Origin: Bacteroidaceae bacterium
Lineage (GTDB): Bacteria; Bacteroidota; Bacteroidia; Bacteroidales; Bacteroidaceae
Direction: 5' to 3'
DNA length: 16,012 nucleotides
NCBI GenBank assembly: GCA_017558165.1
Contig: JAFYWE010000208.1
Coordinates: 1-16,012, forward strand
Shown: piece after piece, positions 1 to 8,233 of the stretch
How the letters are laid out: each line of letters begins with the position of its first letter
Position numbering within the stretch: the stretch's first letter is position 1
Made by a program: the position numbers and the translations under genes
The notes under the pieces: model-generated
What the model was told of the DNA's origin: nothing
The model's database searches: none
Seen by the model: only the letters and a program-made list of their open reading frames with translations

Positions 1-1408
1 CTGCATAGATCAGGTTGGTTGTAGTGAACCATGCGTTATAGACAATTGTCGACATGTCGGATGGTGTAAGACCTGTCAGCTTCTTCTCGCTGAGGACAGT
101 GTATGCCGATGGTTTCTCGGCCTCACGCTCCTCGCCCACTCCACGTGCGGCGTTTACCTTGCTGCCGTCACCGATGTTCTGCATGAGCAGCTCATAACGG
201 TAATACTCGCCCGTAGCCTCATCCTTGAATATGAAGTATGGGTTCTGGCGGTCATAGCTGTCGCGGTAGTTGATGTAGCCCATCACGGCGGTCATGCCCA
301 CAGGCGACTTCTGCAAGCCCTGGAAGTTGACATTGGCATCGAGCAGAGGACTCTTCGAGATGTAGCTCTGCTTGATTGAGCCGGCCTCATCCACAGCAAA
401 ACCGGGATCCTGCTTCGATGAATAGAGGAAACGGCCGTGCTTTGCATCCCACATAAGGAAGCGGTTGTGAGTTATTGTAGCCGCTGTCACCTCATAGTCG
501 CTCTGGTGCTGTACATCGGTGCTCTCCTCGCAGCCGAGACCCGGCTTGTAGAGCGCATGCACATAGTTACCCACATACACCTCGCCGTTTTCGGTGAGTA
601 CCACCTTATACTGAGTGTAGTTAGAGGGGTCGCCGGTCTGCACAGTGCGCATGTACGAGAAGTTCTCGCTCTCGGGCTTGAGCATCTGCTGTGCAGTATA
701 CTTCACCTGCATGCCGTGCGGGTTATAAGCCTTTGTCTCGCCATAGCCGCCGAACACCGTCAATGCACTTGTCACGGCAATATTGGTGAGGTTCTCGGGG
801 ATGTTCATGTAGGTCGTGTAATCCAAGCCCGTAGCGTTCTCATAGTGGTTGTTATCCCTTGTCACGGTCTTGATGTCGGTATAGATCTTTGTCTCCTCAC
901 CTATCACCTCAATGTTGCCCACCTTGCGGTCACCAGCGACGCCATGAAGCACAAAGAGACTGTTCTTGAACACCGGACGGGTGCTTATCTTGAACGACGA
1001 GTAGTGCGACAGGTCGGTGCTCTTGTCATATATCTGCAGGAACACGTTGTAGGACATTGCCTTGCCCACAGGGAGCTCGAACTCAAGGAAGCCCTTTGAA
1101 AGGATTGTATCCTTCACTGCGTTGCCGTCCTCATCGTTGTATGTCCTGCACCAGAAGAAATCGAGGTTCTCAAGGTCTTTTGCGAGTGTCTGCTCCACGG
1201 TCACATCAACGCGACGCAAGGTGCTGTTCTCGTCAAGAGCCTGCTGCACCTCAATGACATTACCGTCGACAGCCTTCACCACCGATGGCGAGAATGTCAC
1301 CGACAGAATCTCGTTCATCGAGTCGAGCGAGTAGTCGTAGTTGCCTTTATCCTCGTAACAGCCGGCCAAAACCATTGCCGACAGTATAAGCGTTGTTATC
1401 TTTTTCAT
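1..1408 (-). CDS. PKD-like family surface lipoprotein, partial (C-terminus beyond left edge)
   Basis: The frame is open from an ATG at 1408-1406 to the left edge, giving 469 complete codons without a stop. The product begins MKKITTLILSAMVLAGCYED, a lipoprotein signal peptide with lipobox LAGC (Cys17) followed by acidic residues, as expected for outer-membrane lipoproteins of Bacteroidetes. The mature start, CYEDKGNYDYSLDSMNEI, is typical of the PKD-like family lipoproteins (Pfam PKD_2 type) encoded at the end of SusC/SusD/DUF4843 loci. The rest is beta-rich and contains WDAKHGRFLYSS and NPYFIFKDEATGEYYRYEL. The function is unknown; a role as accessory ligand-binding lipoprotein of the uptake complex is inferred from position. 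It is the last visible gene of the minus-strand series and is separated from the preceding gene by 497 bp of repeat DNA. That gap could weaken read-through or supply separate expression. Family assignment is from recognised sequence pattern and gene order, not a search. Confidence 0.85.
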   Translation of the reverse strand, partial: MKKITTLILSAMVLAGCYEDKGNYDYSLDSMNEILSVTFSPSVVKAVDGNVIEVQQALDENSTLRRVDVTVEQTLAKDLENLDFFWCRTYNDEDGNAVKDTILSKGFLEFELPVGKAMSYNVFLQIYDKSTDLSHYSSFKISTRPVFKNSLFVLHGVAGDRKVGNIEVIGEETKIYTDIKTVTRDNNHYENATGLDYTTYMNIPENLTNIAVTSALTVFGGYGETKAYNPHGMQVKYTAQQMLKPESENFSYMRTVQTGDPSNYTQYKVVLTENGEVYVGNYVHALYKPGLGCEESTDVQHQSDYEVTAATITHNRFLMWDAKHGRFLYSSKQDPGFAVDEAGSIKQSYISKSPLLDANVNFQGLQKSPVGMTAVMGYINYRDSYDRQNPYFIFKDEATGEYYRYELLMQNIGDGSKVNAARGVGEEREAEKPSAYTVLSEKKLTGLTPSDMSTIVYNAWFTTTNLIYA

Positions 1409-1450
1409 ATTATGGTATGTTTGTTTCTTGTTTTTGGTATGAATTCCAAT

Positions 1451-1860
1451 CTCCTCCGTCGGCTTCGCCGCCACCTCCTCTTACTGAAGCAAGAGGAGGA
1501 CTAAGTCGTTATATTCTACTTTTAAGCTTAGAAGCTGTTTAAATTTCTTTCAAAAATATTATTTACATTGTCCTCAAGAAGTGCTTGTCTTTTTATGCCC
1601 TTTTTTGCCTGTTTTTTCCTTTTTCGCAGTTACATAGCCCGCTATGCGCCTTTGAAAAATAAAAAAACACTCTAAAAAAGTTCTATAAAAATTTCAAGGA
1701 CATAAATTTAAACAACTTCTTAAATTTCAAGGTAGAATTCAAGTACTTAGTGCTCCTCATGATAAGAGGGCAGTGCGAAACCGTAGCACTGCTTGCGACG
1801 ACGGGAGCTTTAGCTCCCCAAAGGAGTCCCATAGGGCCCTGTCACGCAGTGACTGAGGAG
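1451..1860 (+). repeat. Structured intergenic repeat, family R1, copy A (with nested insert)
   Basis: This copy is bounded by CTCCTCCGTC at the left and GTGACTGAGGAG at the right. The left module (1451-1500) has two hairpins: CGGC-TTC-GCCG, and CCTCCTCTT-8 nt-AAGAGGAGG (1474-1499). The right module (about 1743-1860) has GCAGTGC/GCACTGC (1770-1776 with 1786-1792), GGGAGC-TTTA-GCTCCC (1803-1818) and GTCAC-GCA-GTGAC near the end. The AT-rich centre carries an extra 196-bp element that copy C lacks. The copy fills most of the gap between the DUF4843-type gene and the PKD-like gene. No coding potential is credible inside it. Confidence 0.85.
1528..1723. mobile_element. MITE-like element nested in repeat R1 copy A
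   Basis: The ends form an inverted repeat: TTAGAAGCTGTTTAAATTT at 1528-1546, and at 1704-1723 a sequence whose reverse complement is TTAAGAAGTTGTTTAAATTT (one substitution and one single-base gap). The 196-bp body is AT-rich with no ORF and contains a small palindrome (CATAGCCCGCTATG). The flanks align with the uninterrupted centre of copy C (about 9615-9655), where this segment is missing, so the comparison looks like a filled versus an empty site. No transposase is present in the window. The exact ends and any target duplication are unclear because both flanks are AT-rich. Confidence 0.6.
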
Positions 1861-1905
1861 TAGAATACAAGTCCTTTACAATGTAGTCCACCCCACCTGC
1901 ATCAC

Positions 1906-3255
1906 TCAATCAAGGTCAACCTCGGGGATGTCGAAGCGTCTTGATGCGGGGCGCTTGTCGTTCGCGGCCTTGATAAGGCGGTAGCACTCCTTGAGGCGTT
2001 CCTCGCCCGCAAGCTGCTTTGTACCGAACTGGCACGCATCCCACGCGAAGGTGTTGTTCTCCTTGTCATACACGAACGGCAGTATGGACTCCGTGATGAA
2101 GTTCTCGGCACCATCCTCCTTGAGCATGGTCTTGAGCATGAACTGGTACTTGTCGTCCTGATACTCACCGAAGTACTTCCTTGCAATCTCACCGGTGCCG
2201 AGGGCGTCAGGATCCTCCCACCAGAAAGGTATTCTCACGTTGTAGTTCACGCTGTTCCTGAGCTCTACCCAGAAGATGTTCCTGTACTCGGCAATAGGTG
2301 TACCGCTCAACGCAGAGTTGTAATACTGGTTCAGCATGTAGAATACATCATCCTTATGCAGGTTGTCGGCCTCATCGACCATCTTCTGCGCGGCCGCATC
2401 ACTTGCAAACAGGTCGGCAATGTCCATGGTGTTAGAGCCACCCAGCATTGTAGTGAAACGACAGAACTTGCCGGCTCTGAACACGCCAAGATGCTCCTCG
2501 TACGCGCTCCAGAAATAGGGCTCGGTGTATGCAGGGTAATCGGTCTCCTTGAGGATAGGCAGGTCAACCGCAACTGGCTCTGCAGGTTCGTTGGCAAGCA
2601 GTGCATTCACGGCGCTCACGTTCAGGGCAACCACCTCGTCGAACTTGTGCATGCCCTGATTGTAATCGTAGAGGCTTGAACAGAAATGGTTGTCGCCGGT
2701 GTGGTTGGCAAGGAACATATGCTTCTCCTTGCTCCATGCACCAAGGTAGGTCTCGACATGGCTGTACCACTCCTCGGGCATTGCATAGGACTCGGTGACA
2801 TAGAGGTTCACCTCGTTCTTGCCGTTGATACCGGTACCTATGTCGCCACTGCCGTCAAGATATATGCACACGGCATATGTCTCGCCCTCGACCTGGGGAC
2901 GTTTTACATTTACTATAATATCCTTCTCGTACTCATTACCGGCAAACACCACCTCATCAATGGTTACATCGGCCAGCTCATAGCCCTCGATATCCTTTGT
3001 CTTTACGGCAAGAGTGCGCTCACTGTCCATGAGATAGCCCAACAGCTTTACCTTGAGCGTAACGGGCACGGTATCGGGGTTGCCCACGATGTGCTCACCG
3101 AAGTTGAGTGTCCTCTCGAAATCGGCCGCATAGCTATAGTCGAAGTAGGCACCGTTCGCACCCCCGTCGAACAGCTCCGGCTCTATCTTCTCACAGGCCG
3201 CGAATGTGAATGTAAGGCACAACAGCCCGACAATATATTGAATTCTCTTTTTCAT
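1906..3255 (-). CDS. DUF4843-type lipoprotein with long C-terminal extension
   Basis: 449 residues. The signal peptide ends in lipobox FAAC (Cys21), followed by EKIEPELFDG, predicting a lipidated and probably surface-exposed protein. Residues about 30-165 have the beta-sandwich pattern of DUF4843 proteins (FDYSYAADFERTLNFGEH, VPVTLKVKLLGY, YAVCIYLDGSGDIGTGI), and PEEWYSHVETYLGAWSKEKH fits the same family. Family members are usually about 250 residues as I recall, so about 200 residues here (roughly 250-449) look additional. They are rich in aromatic and acidic residues (RIPFWWEDPDALGTGE) and match nothing I recognise. The start is 28 bp after the SusD-like stop, consistent with co-transcription. 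The role is inferred as accessory ligand-binding lipoprotein. An alternative is a distinct family sharing only the N-terminal fold. Confidence 0.8.
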   Translation of the reverse strand: MKKRIQYIVGLLCLTFTFAACEKIEPELFDGGANGAYFDYSYAADFERTLNFGEHIVGNPDTVPVTLKVKLLGYLMDSERTLAVKTKDIEGYELADVTIDEVVFAGNEYEKDIIVNVKRPQVEGETYAVCIYLDGSGDIGTGINGKNEVNLYVTESYAMPEEWYSHVETYLGAWSKEKHMFLANHTGDNHFCSSLYDYNQGMHKFDEVVALNVSAVNALLANEPAEPVAVDLPILKETDYPAYTEPYFWSAYEEHLGVFRAGKFCRFTTMLGGSNTMDIADLFASDAAAQKMVDEADNLHKDDVFYMLNQYYNSALSGTPIAEYRNIFWVELRNSVNYNVRIPFWWEDPDALGTGEIARKYFGEYQDDKYQFMLKTMLKEDGAENFITESILPFVYDKENNTFAWDACQFGTKQLAGEERLKECYRLIKAANDKRPASRRFDIPEVDLD

Positions 3256-3283
3256 ATCGTATTATAAGGTATTTGAACAGTTA

Positions 3284-4732
3284 TCAACCCTGAGCCTCAT
3301 CCTCGGCACTCTCCTCGTCCTGTGTCCAGCCATACTCGACCTCGGCATCGGGCAACGGGAACACCAGGTTCTCCTCAACAAGTGTCACATCGGGGCAGTG
3401 CGCCAGCTCACCCACGATACCGCGTGTCTTGAGGAACCAGAAGTACTGGCCCTCGCCGTAGAACTCCTTGCGGTATTCCTTGCCAAGAGCGGCCGTGCGC
3501 AGTTCATCGGTGTCACAGCTCACGTCCTTTGCCTTTGAGATACCACGCTTGTTGCGCACGGTGTTCACATATGCGGCTGCCTCACTACCCGCCTCGCTTG
3601 CCTCGCAGGCAATGTAATACATCTCGGGGAGACGTATGAGCGGAATCATCTCGTTGTCATTCTCAATGTACTTGAGCGAGATTGCACACTGCATCTCGTT
3701 GTTGCGGTAGAATGCAGTACCCTTGGCACGCATGTCCTCGCTCTCACTGCCCACACTCTCGAATATCGCGTTCAGCGTAGAGATGTTCAGGTAATACTTG
3801 GTAGTCATCTTCTCACCCACGGCAAAGTACTCCGAGAGGTTATCCTCGAGCTCATGCATGTTCACACCGAAGATTACCTCGCCTGAGAGCACCGGGTCAT
3901 TGTCGTTACCGCTCTTGAGCACAAGACCGCACTCGTCAATGACCTTGCGGGCATACATCGCCGCGCTATCCTTGACGCCGGCATAGCTGTACACACGCGC
4001 CAGCATTGCATTGACGGCATGGTAGTTCATGCGGAAGTGACGTTTCTCGAGGTCGGTGCCAAGGTCAAGCTCCTTTTCATGGCCGAGGTACTCCGACGCC
4101 TCTTTCAGGTCCTTTATTATATTCGCCACCACCTCGCTTGCAGGCAACAGAGGCTGCTTCGAATGGTCGGCCACGGTGCGGTAAGGCATGCACTTCGTAT
4201 CCCTCACGCTCTCGTCGCCCGCATAGTTCACGGGACCCCATCCGCGCAACAGGTCAAAGTGCAGCAACGCACGCAGGGCAAGTGCCTCGCCGCGTATCAT
4301 ACTGCGCTTTACAGGGTCAACAAGCACAATCTCGCTGTTGAGGTCCCACCACTCGAGCAGGTTGTTGGCATTGGCGATTGTGTTGTACTGTGCACGCCAC
4401 ACGTTGGCAAGCACACCCTTGGTGTTGTATGCACCGCTTGTCTCGCGGTCATATATGTAGACGCTCCTGCGGTCATTGGTACCGTCGGGGAGCTTGTCAT
4501 ACATCTGTGCAAGCTGCTCCATGAGACCGAAGCTGAGGTTCTTGCCATAGGTATCCTCCTCGGTCATGGTTATATAAAGGCCTGCAAGAGCACTCATGTA
4601 ACCGTTCTCGGTGGTGAAGAGCTCTTTCGCCGGGAGGTCGGTGTTGGGAGCGACATCCAGCCAGTCGTCGCACGAAGCGAGGGAGAGGATGCCTGTCAAC
4701 CCGGCAATAAGTATATAAATGGTCTTTTTCAT
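3284..4732 (-). CDS. SusD/RagB-like nutrient-binding outer-membrane lipoprotein
   Basis: 482 residues. The start MKKTIYILIAGLTGILSLAS leads to lipidated Cys21 and the signature CDDWLDVAPNTDLPAKELFT, which is characteristic of SusD-family lipoproteins. It continues with ENGYMSALAGLYITM and with the helical motif SMIRGEALALRALLHFDLLR at about 143-162, a near-diagnostic SusD segment. The C-terminal portion has RLPEMYYIACEASEAG and FYGEGQYFWFLKTRG, the usual ends of the family. Known SusD proteins sit on the cell surface as a lid over a SusC barrel and bind the substrate. The gene lies 82 bp downstream of the SusC-like gene, in the canonical order. The ligand is not evident: no degradative enzyme is encoded nearby, so calling it glycan-specific would be unsupported. 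Confidence 0.96.
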   Translation of the reverse strand: MKKTIYILIAGLTGILSLASCDDWLDVAPNTDLPAKELFTTENGYMSALAGLYITMTEEDTYGKNLSFGLMEQLAQMYDKLPDGTNDRRSVYIYDRETSGAYNTKGVLANVWRAQYNTIANANNLLEWWDLNSEIVLVDPVKRSMIRGEALALRALLHFDLLRGWGPVNYAGDESVRDTKCMPYRTVADHSKQPLLPASEVVANIIKDLKEASEYLGHEKELDLGTDLEKRHFRMNYHAVNAMLARVYSYAGVKDSAAMYARKVIDECGLVLKSGNDNDPVLSGEVIFGVNMHELEDNLSEYFAVGEKMTTKYYLNISTLNAIFESVGSESEDMRAKGTAFYRNNEMQCAISLKYIENDNEMIPLIRLPEMYYIACEASEAGSEAAAYVNTVRNKRGISKAKDVSCDTDELRTAALGKEYRKEFYGEGQYFWFLKTRGIVGELAHCPDVTLVEENLVFPLPDAEVEYGWTQDEESAEDEAQG

Positions 4733-4759
4733 AATTCTTCTTTATTTTGTCCCTGTAGT

Positions 4760-4797
4760 ATTCTGAAGATTCTTCGCTTTCGCTCAGAATGACATAA
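4760..4797. repeat. Short palindromic repeat between SusC-like and SusD-like genes
   Basis: ATTCTGA at 4760-4766 pairs with TCAGAAT at 4784-4790, with GAAGATTCTTC inside it. The string GCTTTCGCTCAGAATGACA resembles the ATGACA-ended dispersed repeats common in Bacteroidetes intergenic DNA and is related to the element at 8354-8410. In RNA it would form a stem in the SusC-SusD spacer, where a hairpin can change relative mRNA levels. There is no T-run in the minus-strand direction good enough for a terminator. Confidence 0.55.
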
Positions 4798-4814
4798 GGG
4801 CGTTTTTATATGTT

Positions 4815-7800
4815 TTATCGGAACATTATCGACAATGACAAGGTGTATGAACGTGCAAACGGATAGTCGAGTCCGCGCTCCATCTTGATTGGCGATATGC
4901 GTGCCAGGTCGTTTGTAGTGAAGTTCAGTGCAAGCACATCGATGTTCGCATTGCGCAGGTACTTGAACTTATCACCGGTGAAACGGTAACCCAGGTTGAT
5001 TGTCGCGAACCTTATCTCGTTGTCGTCCATGATGAAACGTGTACTTGCAGGAGTGTTGGCACCAGTGGGGCTGAAACCTACATAAGGCTTCACGTCACCC
5101 GGTTTCTCCCAACGTCCCTGTCCTGCACGCTCGTCAAGGTTATATGCCACGTTCTGGTTCTCGATCTTGTCCACCAGAGTCTGGTTGTATACCACACCGC
5201 CGTACTTGTAGGTAAAGCCCAGCGTACATGAAAGATCCTTCCAGTTCACGCTTGTAGAGAATGTACCGCTTATCTTGGGGTTGGTATCGCCCACGGGCAC
5301 CTTGTCGTTGGCATCCCACACGAATGTCTTGGAGCCGTCACGCTTGAGATACACCTCCTTACCGGTAACTGGGTCAACGCCCAATGAGCGCACAACATAG
5401 AGCGTTGTGGTAGACTCGCCCTCGCGGTACTGTGGCAGAGGAGCCGTAGCCGACTTCATCTGCTCCTCGTTCACCTTCTTGAGGTAATCGGAGAGCTCAC
5501 GTATCTTGTTCCTGTTGCGGTTGGCGTTGGCGTTGATTGTCCAGAAGAACTGGCGGCGCAGGTTCTGCACGGCAATAACGTTAACCGATGCATCGAATCC
5601 CCTGTTCTGCAGTTCACCCGCATTCATCACCATTGAGGTGAAGCCCGTTGAAGGCGCAAGGTCATAGCTTGTCAACAGTTCCTTAGTGATGTTGTCGTAG
5701 TAGTTGAACGACATGTTCACACGGTTCTTCCAGAATCCCATGTCAACCGAGAGGCTGGTGTTGTGTGTCTTTGCCCAGCCCAGTGCGGTATTGTTGAGAC
5801 CGCTGAGCAGTGCACCAAGTACAGGGAATGAGTCATAGGGGCGCATGGTGCCCGAGAATGTATAGTACTCGATGGCATCGGACGGGCTGAAGTTCTGCTC
5901 ACCCGTCACACCATAGCTGGCACGCAATACCAGGTTCGACATGTAGCCGCGCAACCAGCGCTCGTTGTGCGCGTTCCAGCGGCCACCGACCGACCAGAAA
6001 GGCACAAGGTCATGTTTCGCATAGCGTGACGATGCCTCGCCGCTGAGGTTGAAGTCAACAGAGTAGCGGTTATCGTAGCTGTACGAGAACTGGCCTATGA
6101 GACCGAACGAGCGTGAGATATTCTCGGTACCAATGTTATTCATGTTGGTCTCCATCTTGTTACCGAAGATGAAGTCATCCATGTGCGAGTCGGGGTAACC
6201 CGTAGCCGACAGGTTCACATACTCGTTCCTGTCCTCGCTTATTGTCCAGTTACCGAACATACTGAAGAGATGCTTGTCGACAACCAGGTTGTAGTTGATA
6301 CCCATATTGCTTGACCAAGATGCCATCTCACCCGAGCTCTTGTAGTAGCTACCCTTACGTGTGATGTCATCCTCGAGCTCAAAGCTTGTGTGGTCGGCAG
6401 GCAAGAACCTGTCGGCACCGGCAAGGCCTCTTGAGTACGAGAACTGCTCCGTAACGCGCAGGTTCCTCAGGATCATATACTCAAGTCCCAGGCTTGTTGT
6501 CACGTACAGGCTGTTTGTCATGTCCTTGATACCCACGGTAGCGTCGTACAACGGATTGGTAATGACGGTGCTCTGCCCGCTCACGGTGTTGTTGTCGAGC
6601 ACCTTCAGCTGGTTGCCGTTGGCATCCTCGGGGATGTAGTAAGGATTAAGCCTTGTATACTGCGAGTATGAACCGTAGGGCGAGTTCTTGCTGTCGGACT
6701 CGGAGACGTTAACGTTGGCACGCATGGTGAACTTCTCCTTCATATATGTCATACTGAAGTTTACGCCCTTTGTCTGGTTCTCGGACTCCTTCATAACACC
6801 GGGCTGCAACGCCGCATTGACGTCGAGGCTGTAACGGAACACGTCGGTACCACCCGCCACGCTCACCGAGTGGCGCTGCTGGAATGCAGTGCGCAAAGGC
6901 TTCGATAGCCAGTAGGTATCGACACCGCCAAGCACGTTACGGCGGTACTTGTTATAAAGGTTCATCTGTGCCGCGTTGTTGGGGTCATAGAGACCAGCCC
7001 TCCACTCGGTGTCGAGCTTTGTAGCGGCATCCATCATATTGTAATCGGTGAGGTCAGGAGTCTGCACGGTCATCACACCGCTGTACGATACCGAGAGGGC
7101 ACCGTCAGGGGCAACCTTTGTCTCCACTACCACCACGCCGTTGGCGGCACGTGAGCCATAGACCGATGTCGCCGCCGCGTCCTTGAGGATTGTGATGCTC
7201 TCCACGCGCTCGGGGTCAAGGTCGAGGATACGGCTCAAAGGCACAGTGAAGCCGTCGAGCACGAACAGCGGAGTGTTGGGACGGCTCGACACGTTATCGA
7301 GCATAAGGTCCATGCTGTTCAGCGACTTCTCGCCCAGTGATTGGTCACCACGTATCTGGAAGTCAGGCTCGGCATTAGGGTCGGAACCTGTCTTGTTGTT
7401 CTCTATTATCTTGAAGCTTGGGTCAAAGAACTGCAAGCCCTTGAGGATATTCGTAGGGCTCATCTTGCGCAGGTCGTCACCCTTTACCTCCACGTAGTTA
7501 CCCGTAAAACTGTCCTTGCTTCGGCGGCTGAGACCGGTAACCACCACATCGGCAAGCTCGATGCTTGGCTTGAGCTCTATGATGAGGTTGTACTGGTTCT
7601 CGACAATCTGCTTGGACACAGGCTCATAGCCCACATACGACACGCTTATCGACTCCTTGCCGTTGAGACGTATGCTGAACTTACCGTCGAGGTCGGTGAT
7701 ACAGCCCCTTGAACCATGAGCCTTGCCCGTGCCGTCGGTAACGAGCACCGTTGCACCTATGAGCGGCTCCTGCGTATCCTTGTCAAGCACCTGGCCCGAC

Positions 7801-8183
7801 ACGTTCAACACATGCTTGCCCGCATCGGACTGCTTGTCGGGCGACACCACAATCTGGTTCGTTCCCTCGTAGCTTATCACGACGTTCTGGTCGCCTATAA
7901 GGTCACCGAGTACCTTGTCAAGCGGCTTGTCCTTTACCGCAAGGCTTGTAGGCTTATTGATGTTCCACAACGAGACCTCCTGCAACGTAATCTTTGCATT
8001 CGCGGCCTCGGCAACCATCTCCAGCACCTTGCCCAGAGGCTGGTTGCTGACTCTAAGAGTCACAGGTTTCTCTTTCCACCCCGCCGCATCCTGTGCCTGC
8101 GCACTGGCAAAACCCAGCATGAGCACAATGGCAGCAATGGATACTCTGCAGAAAAACCTGAAATCAGAAATAGTTTTTCCCAT
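4815..8183 (-). CDS. SusC/RagA-like TonB-dependent outer-membrane transporter with STN domain
   Basis: 1122 residues. The signal peptide probably ends near FASAQAQ (about residue 31). Residues about 40-115 form an STN (secretin/TonB N-terminus) domain (VTLRVSNQPLGKVLEMVAEA, ISYEGTNQIVVSP). Residues 125-205 are a carboxypeptidase-D regulatory-like beta domain (VSGQVLDKDTQEPLIGATVL, ISVSYVGYEPV). ELADVVVTG at 209-217 is the usual TonB-box-like segment. Residues 220-357 are the plug, with the signature LFVLDGFTVPLS and SITILKDAAATSVYGSRAA. The remainder is the beta-barrel, ending in SLSIMFR with a terminal aromatic-Arg. It would import the ligand captured by the downstream SusD-like protein using TonB energy. 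STN domains often signal to a FecR-type anti-sigma factor, but no such partner is visible here. The start at 8183 is chosen because it yields a good signal peptide. No TAnnTTTG promoter was found immediately upstream. Confidence 0.97.
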   Translation of the reverse strand: MGKTISDFRFFCRVSIAAIVLMLGFASAQAQDAAGWKEKPVTLRVSNQPLGKVLEMVAEAANAKITLQEVSLWNINKPTSLAVKDKPLDKVLGDLIGDQNVVISYEGTNQIVVSPDKQSDAGKHVLNVSGQVLDKDTQEPLIGATVLVTDGTGKAHGSRGCITDLDGKFSIRLNGKESISVSYVGYEPVSKQIVENQYNLIIELKPSIELADVVVTGLSRRSKDSFTGNYVEVKGDDLRKMSPTNILKGLQFFDPSFKIIENNKTGSDPNAEPDFQIRGDQSLGEKSLNSMDLMLDNVSSRPNTPLFVLDGFTVPLSRILDLDPERVESITILKDAAATSVYGSRAANGVVVVETKVAPDGALSVSYSGVMTVQTPDLTDYNMMDAATKLDTEWRAGLYDPNNAAQMNLYNKYRRNVLGGVDTYWLSKPLRTAFQQRHSVSVAGGTDVFRYSLDVNAALQPGVMKESENQTKGVNFSMTYMKEKFTMRANVNVSESDSKNSPYGSYSQYTRLNPYYIPEDANGNQLKVLDNNTVSGQSTVITNPLYDATVGIKDMTNSLYVTTSLGLEYMILRNLRVTEQFSYSRGLAGADRFLPADHTSFELEDDITRKGSYYKSSGEMASWSSNMGINYNLVVDKHLFSMFGNWTISEDRNEYVNLSATGYPDSHMDDFIFGNKMETNMNNIGTENISRSFGLIGQFSYSYDNRYSVDFNLSGEASSRYAKHDLVPFWSVGGRWNAHNERWLRGYMSNLVLRASYGVTGEQNFSPSDAIEYYTFSGTMRPYDSFPVLGALLSGLNNTALGWAKTHNTSLSVDMGFWKNRVNMSFNYYDNITKELLTSYDLAPSTGFTSMVMNAGELQNRGFDASVNVIAVQNLRRQFFWTINANANRNRNKIRELSDYLKKVNEEQMKSATAPLPQYREGESTTTLYVVRSLGVDPVTGKEVYLKRDGSKTFVWDANDKVPVGDTNPKISGTFSTSVNWKDLSCTLGFTYKYGGVVYNQTLVDKIENQNVAYNLDERAGQGRWEKPGDVKPYVGFSPTGANTPASTRFIMDDNEIRFATINLGYRFTGDKFKYLRNANIDVLALNFTTNDLARISPIKMERGLDYPFARSYTLSLSIMFR

Positions 8184-8233
8184 AATTGATATTTTGCTGT
8201 ATAAAGCTGATGTTCTGTTTGTTGTTGCTTTAT

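Noticed and set aside
437..1099. Long plus-strand open frame opposite the PKD-like gene
   Set aside because: It is the antisense shadow of the minus-strand lipoprotein frame, which is open for 469 codons with a clear lipoprotein signal; the plus-strand product has no recognisable domain.
1551..1578. Promoter inside the MITE-like insert directed at the PKD-like gene
   Set aside because: TATTTTTG is present on the minus strand (1558-1551), but the nearest TTG-type box leaves only 16 bp, shorter than the 19-21 bp expected, in very AT-rich DNA.
4019..4792. Plus-strand 257-residue open frame opposite the SusD-like gene
   Set aside because: Antisense shadow of a clearly recognised SusD-family coding sequence.
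4760..4797. Terminator between the SusC-like and SusD-like genes
   Set aside because: The stem is weak and no T-run follows in the minus-strand direction; read-through is expected in a SusC/SusD pair.
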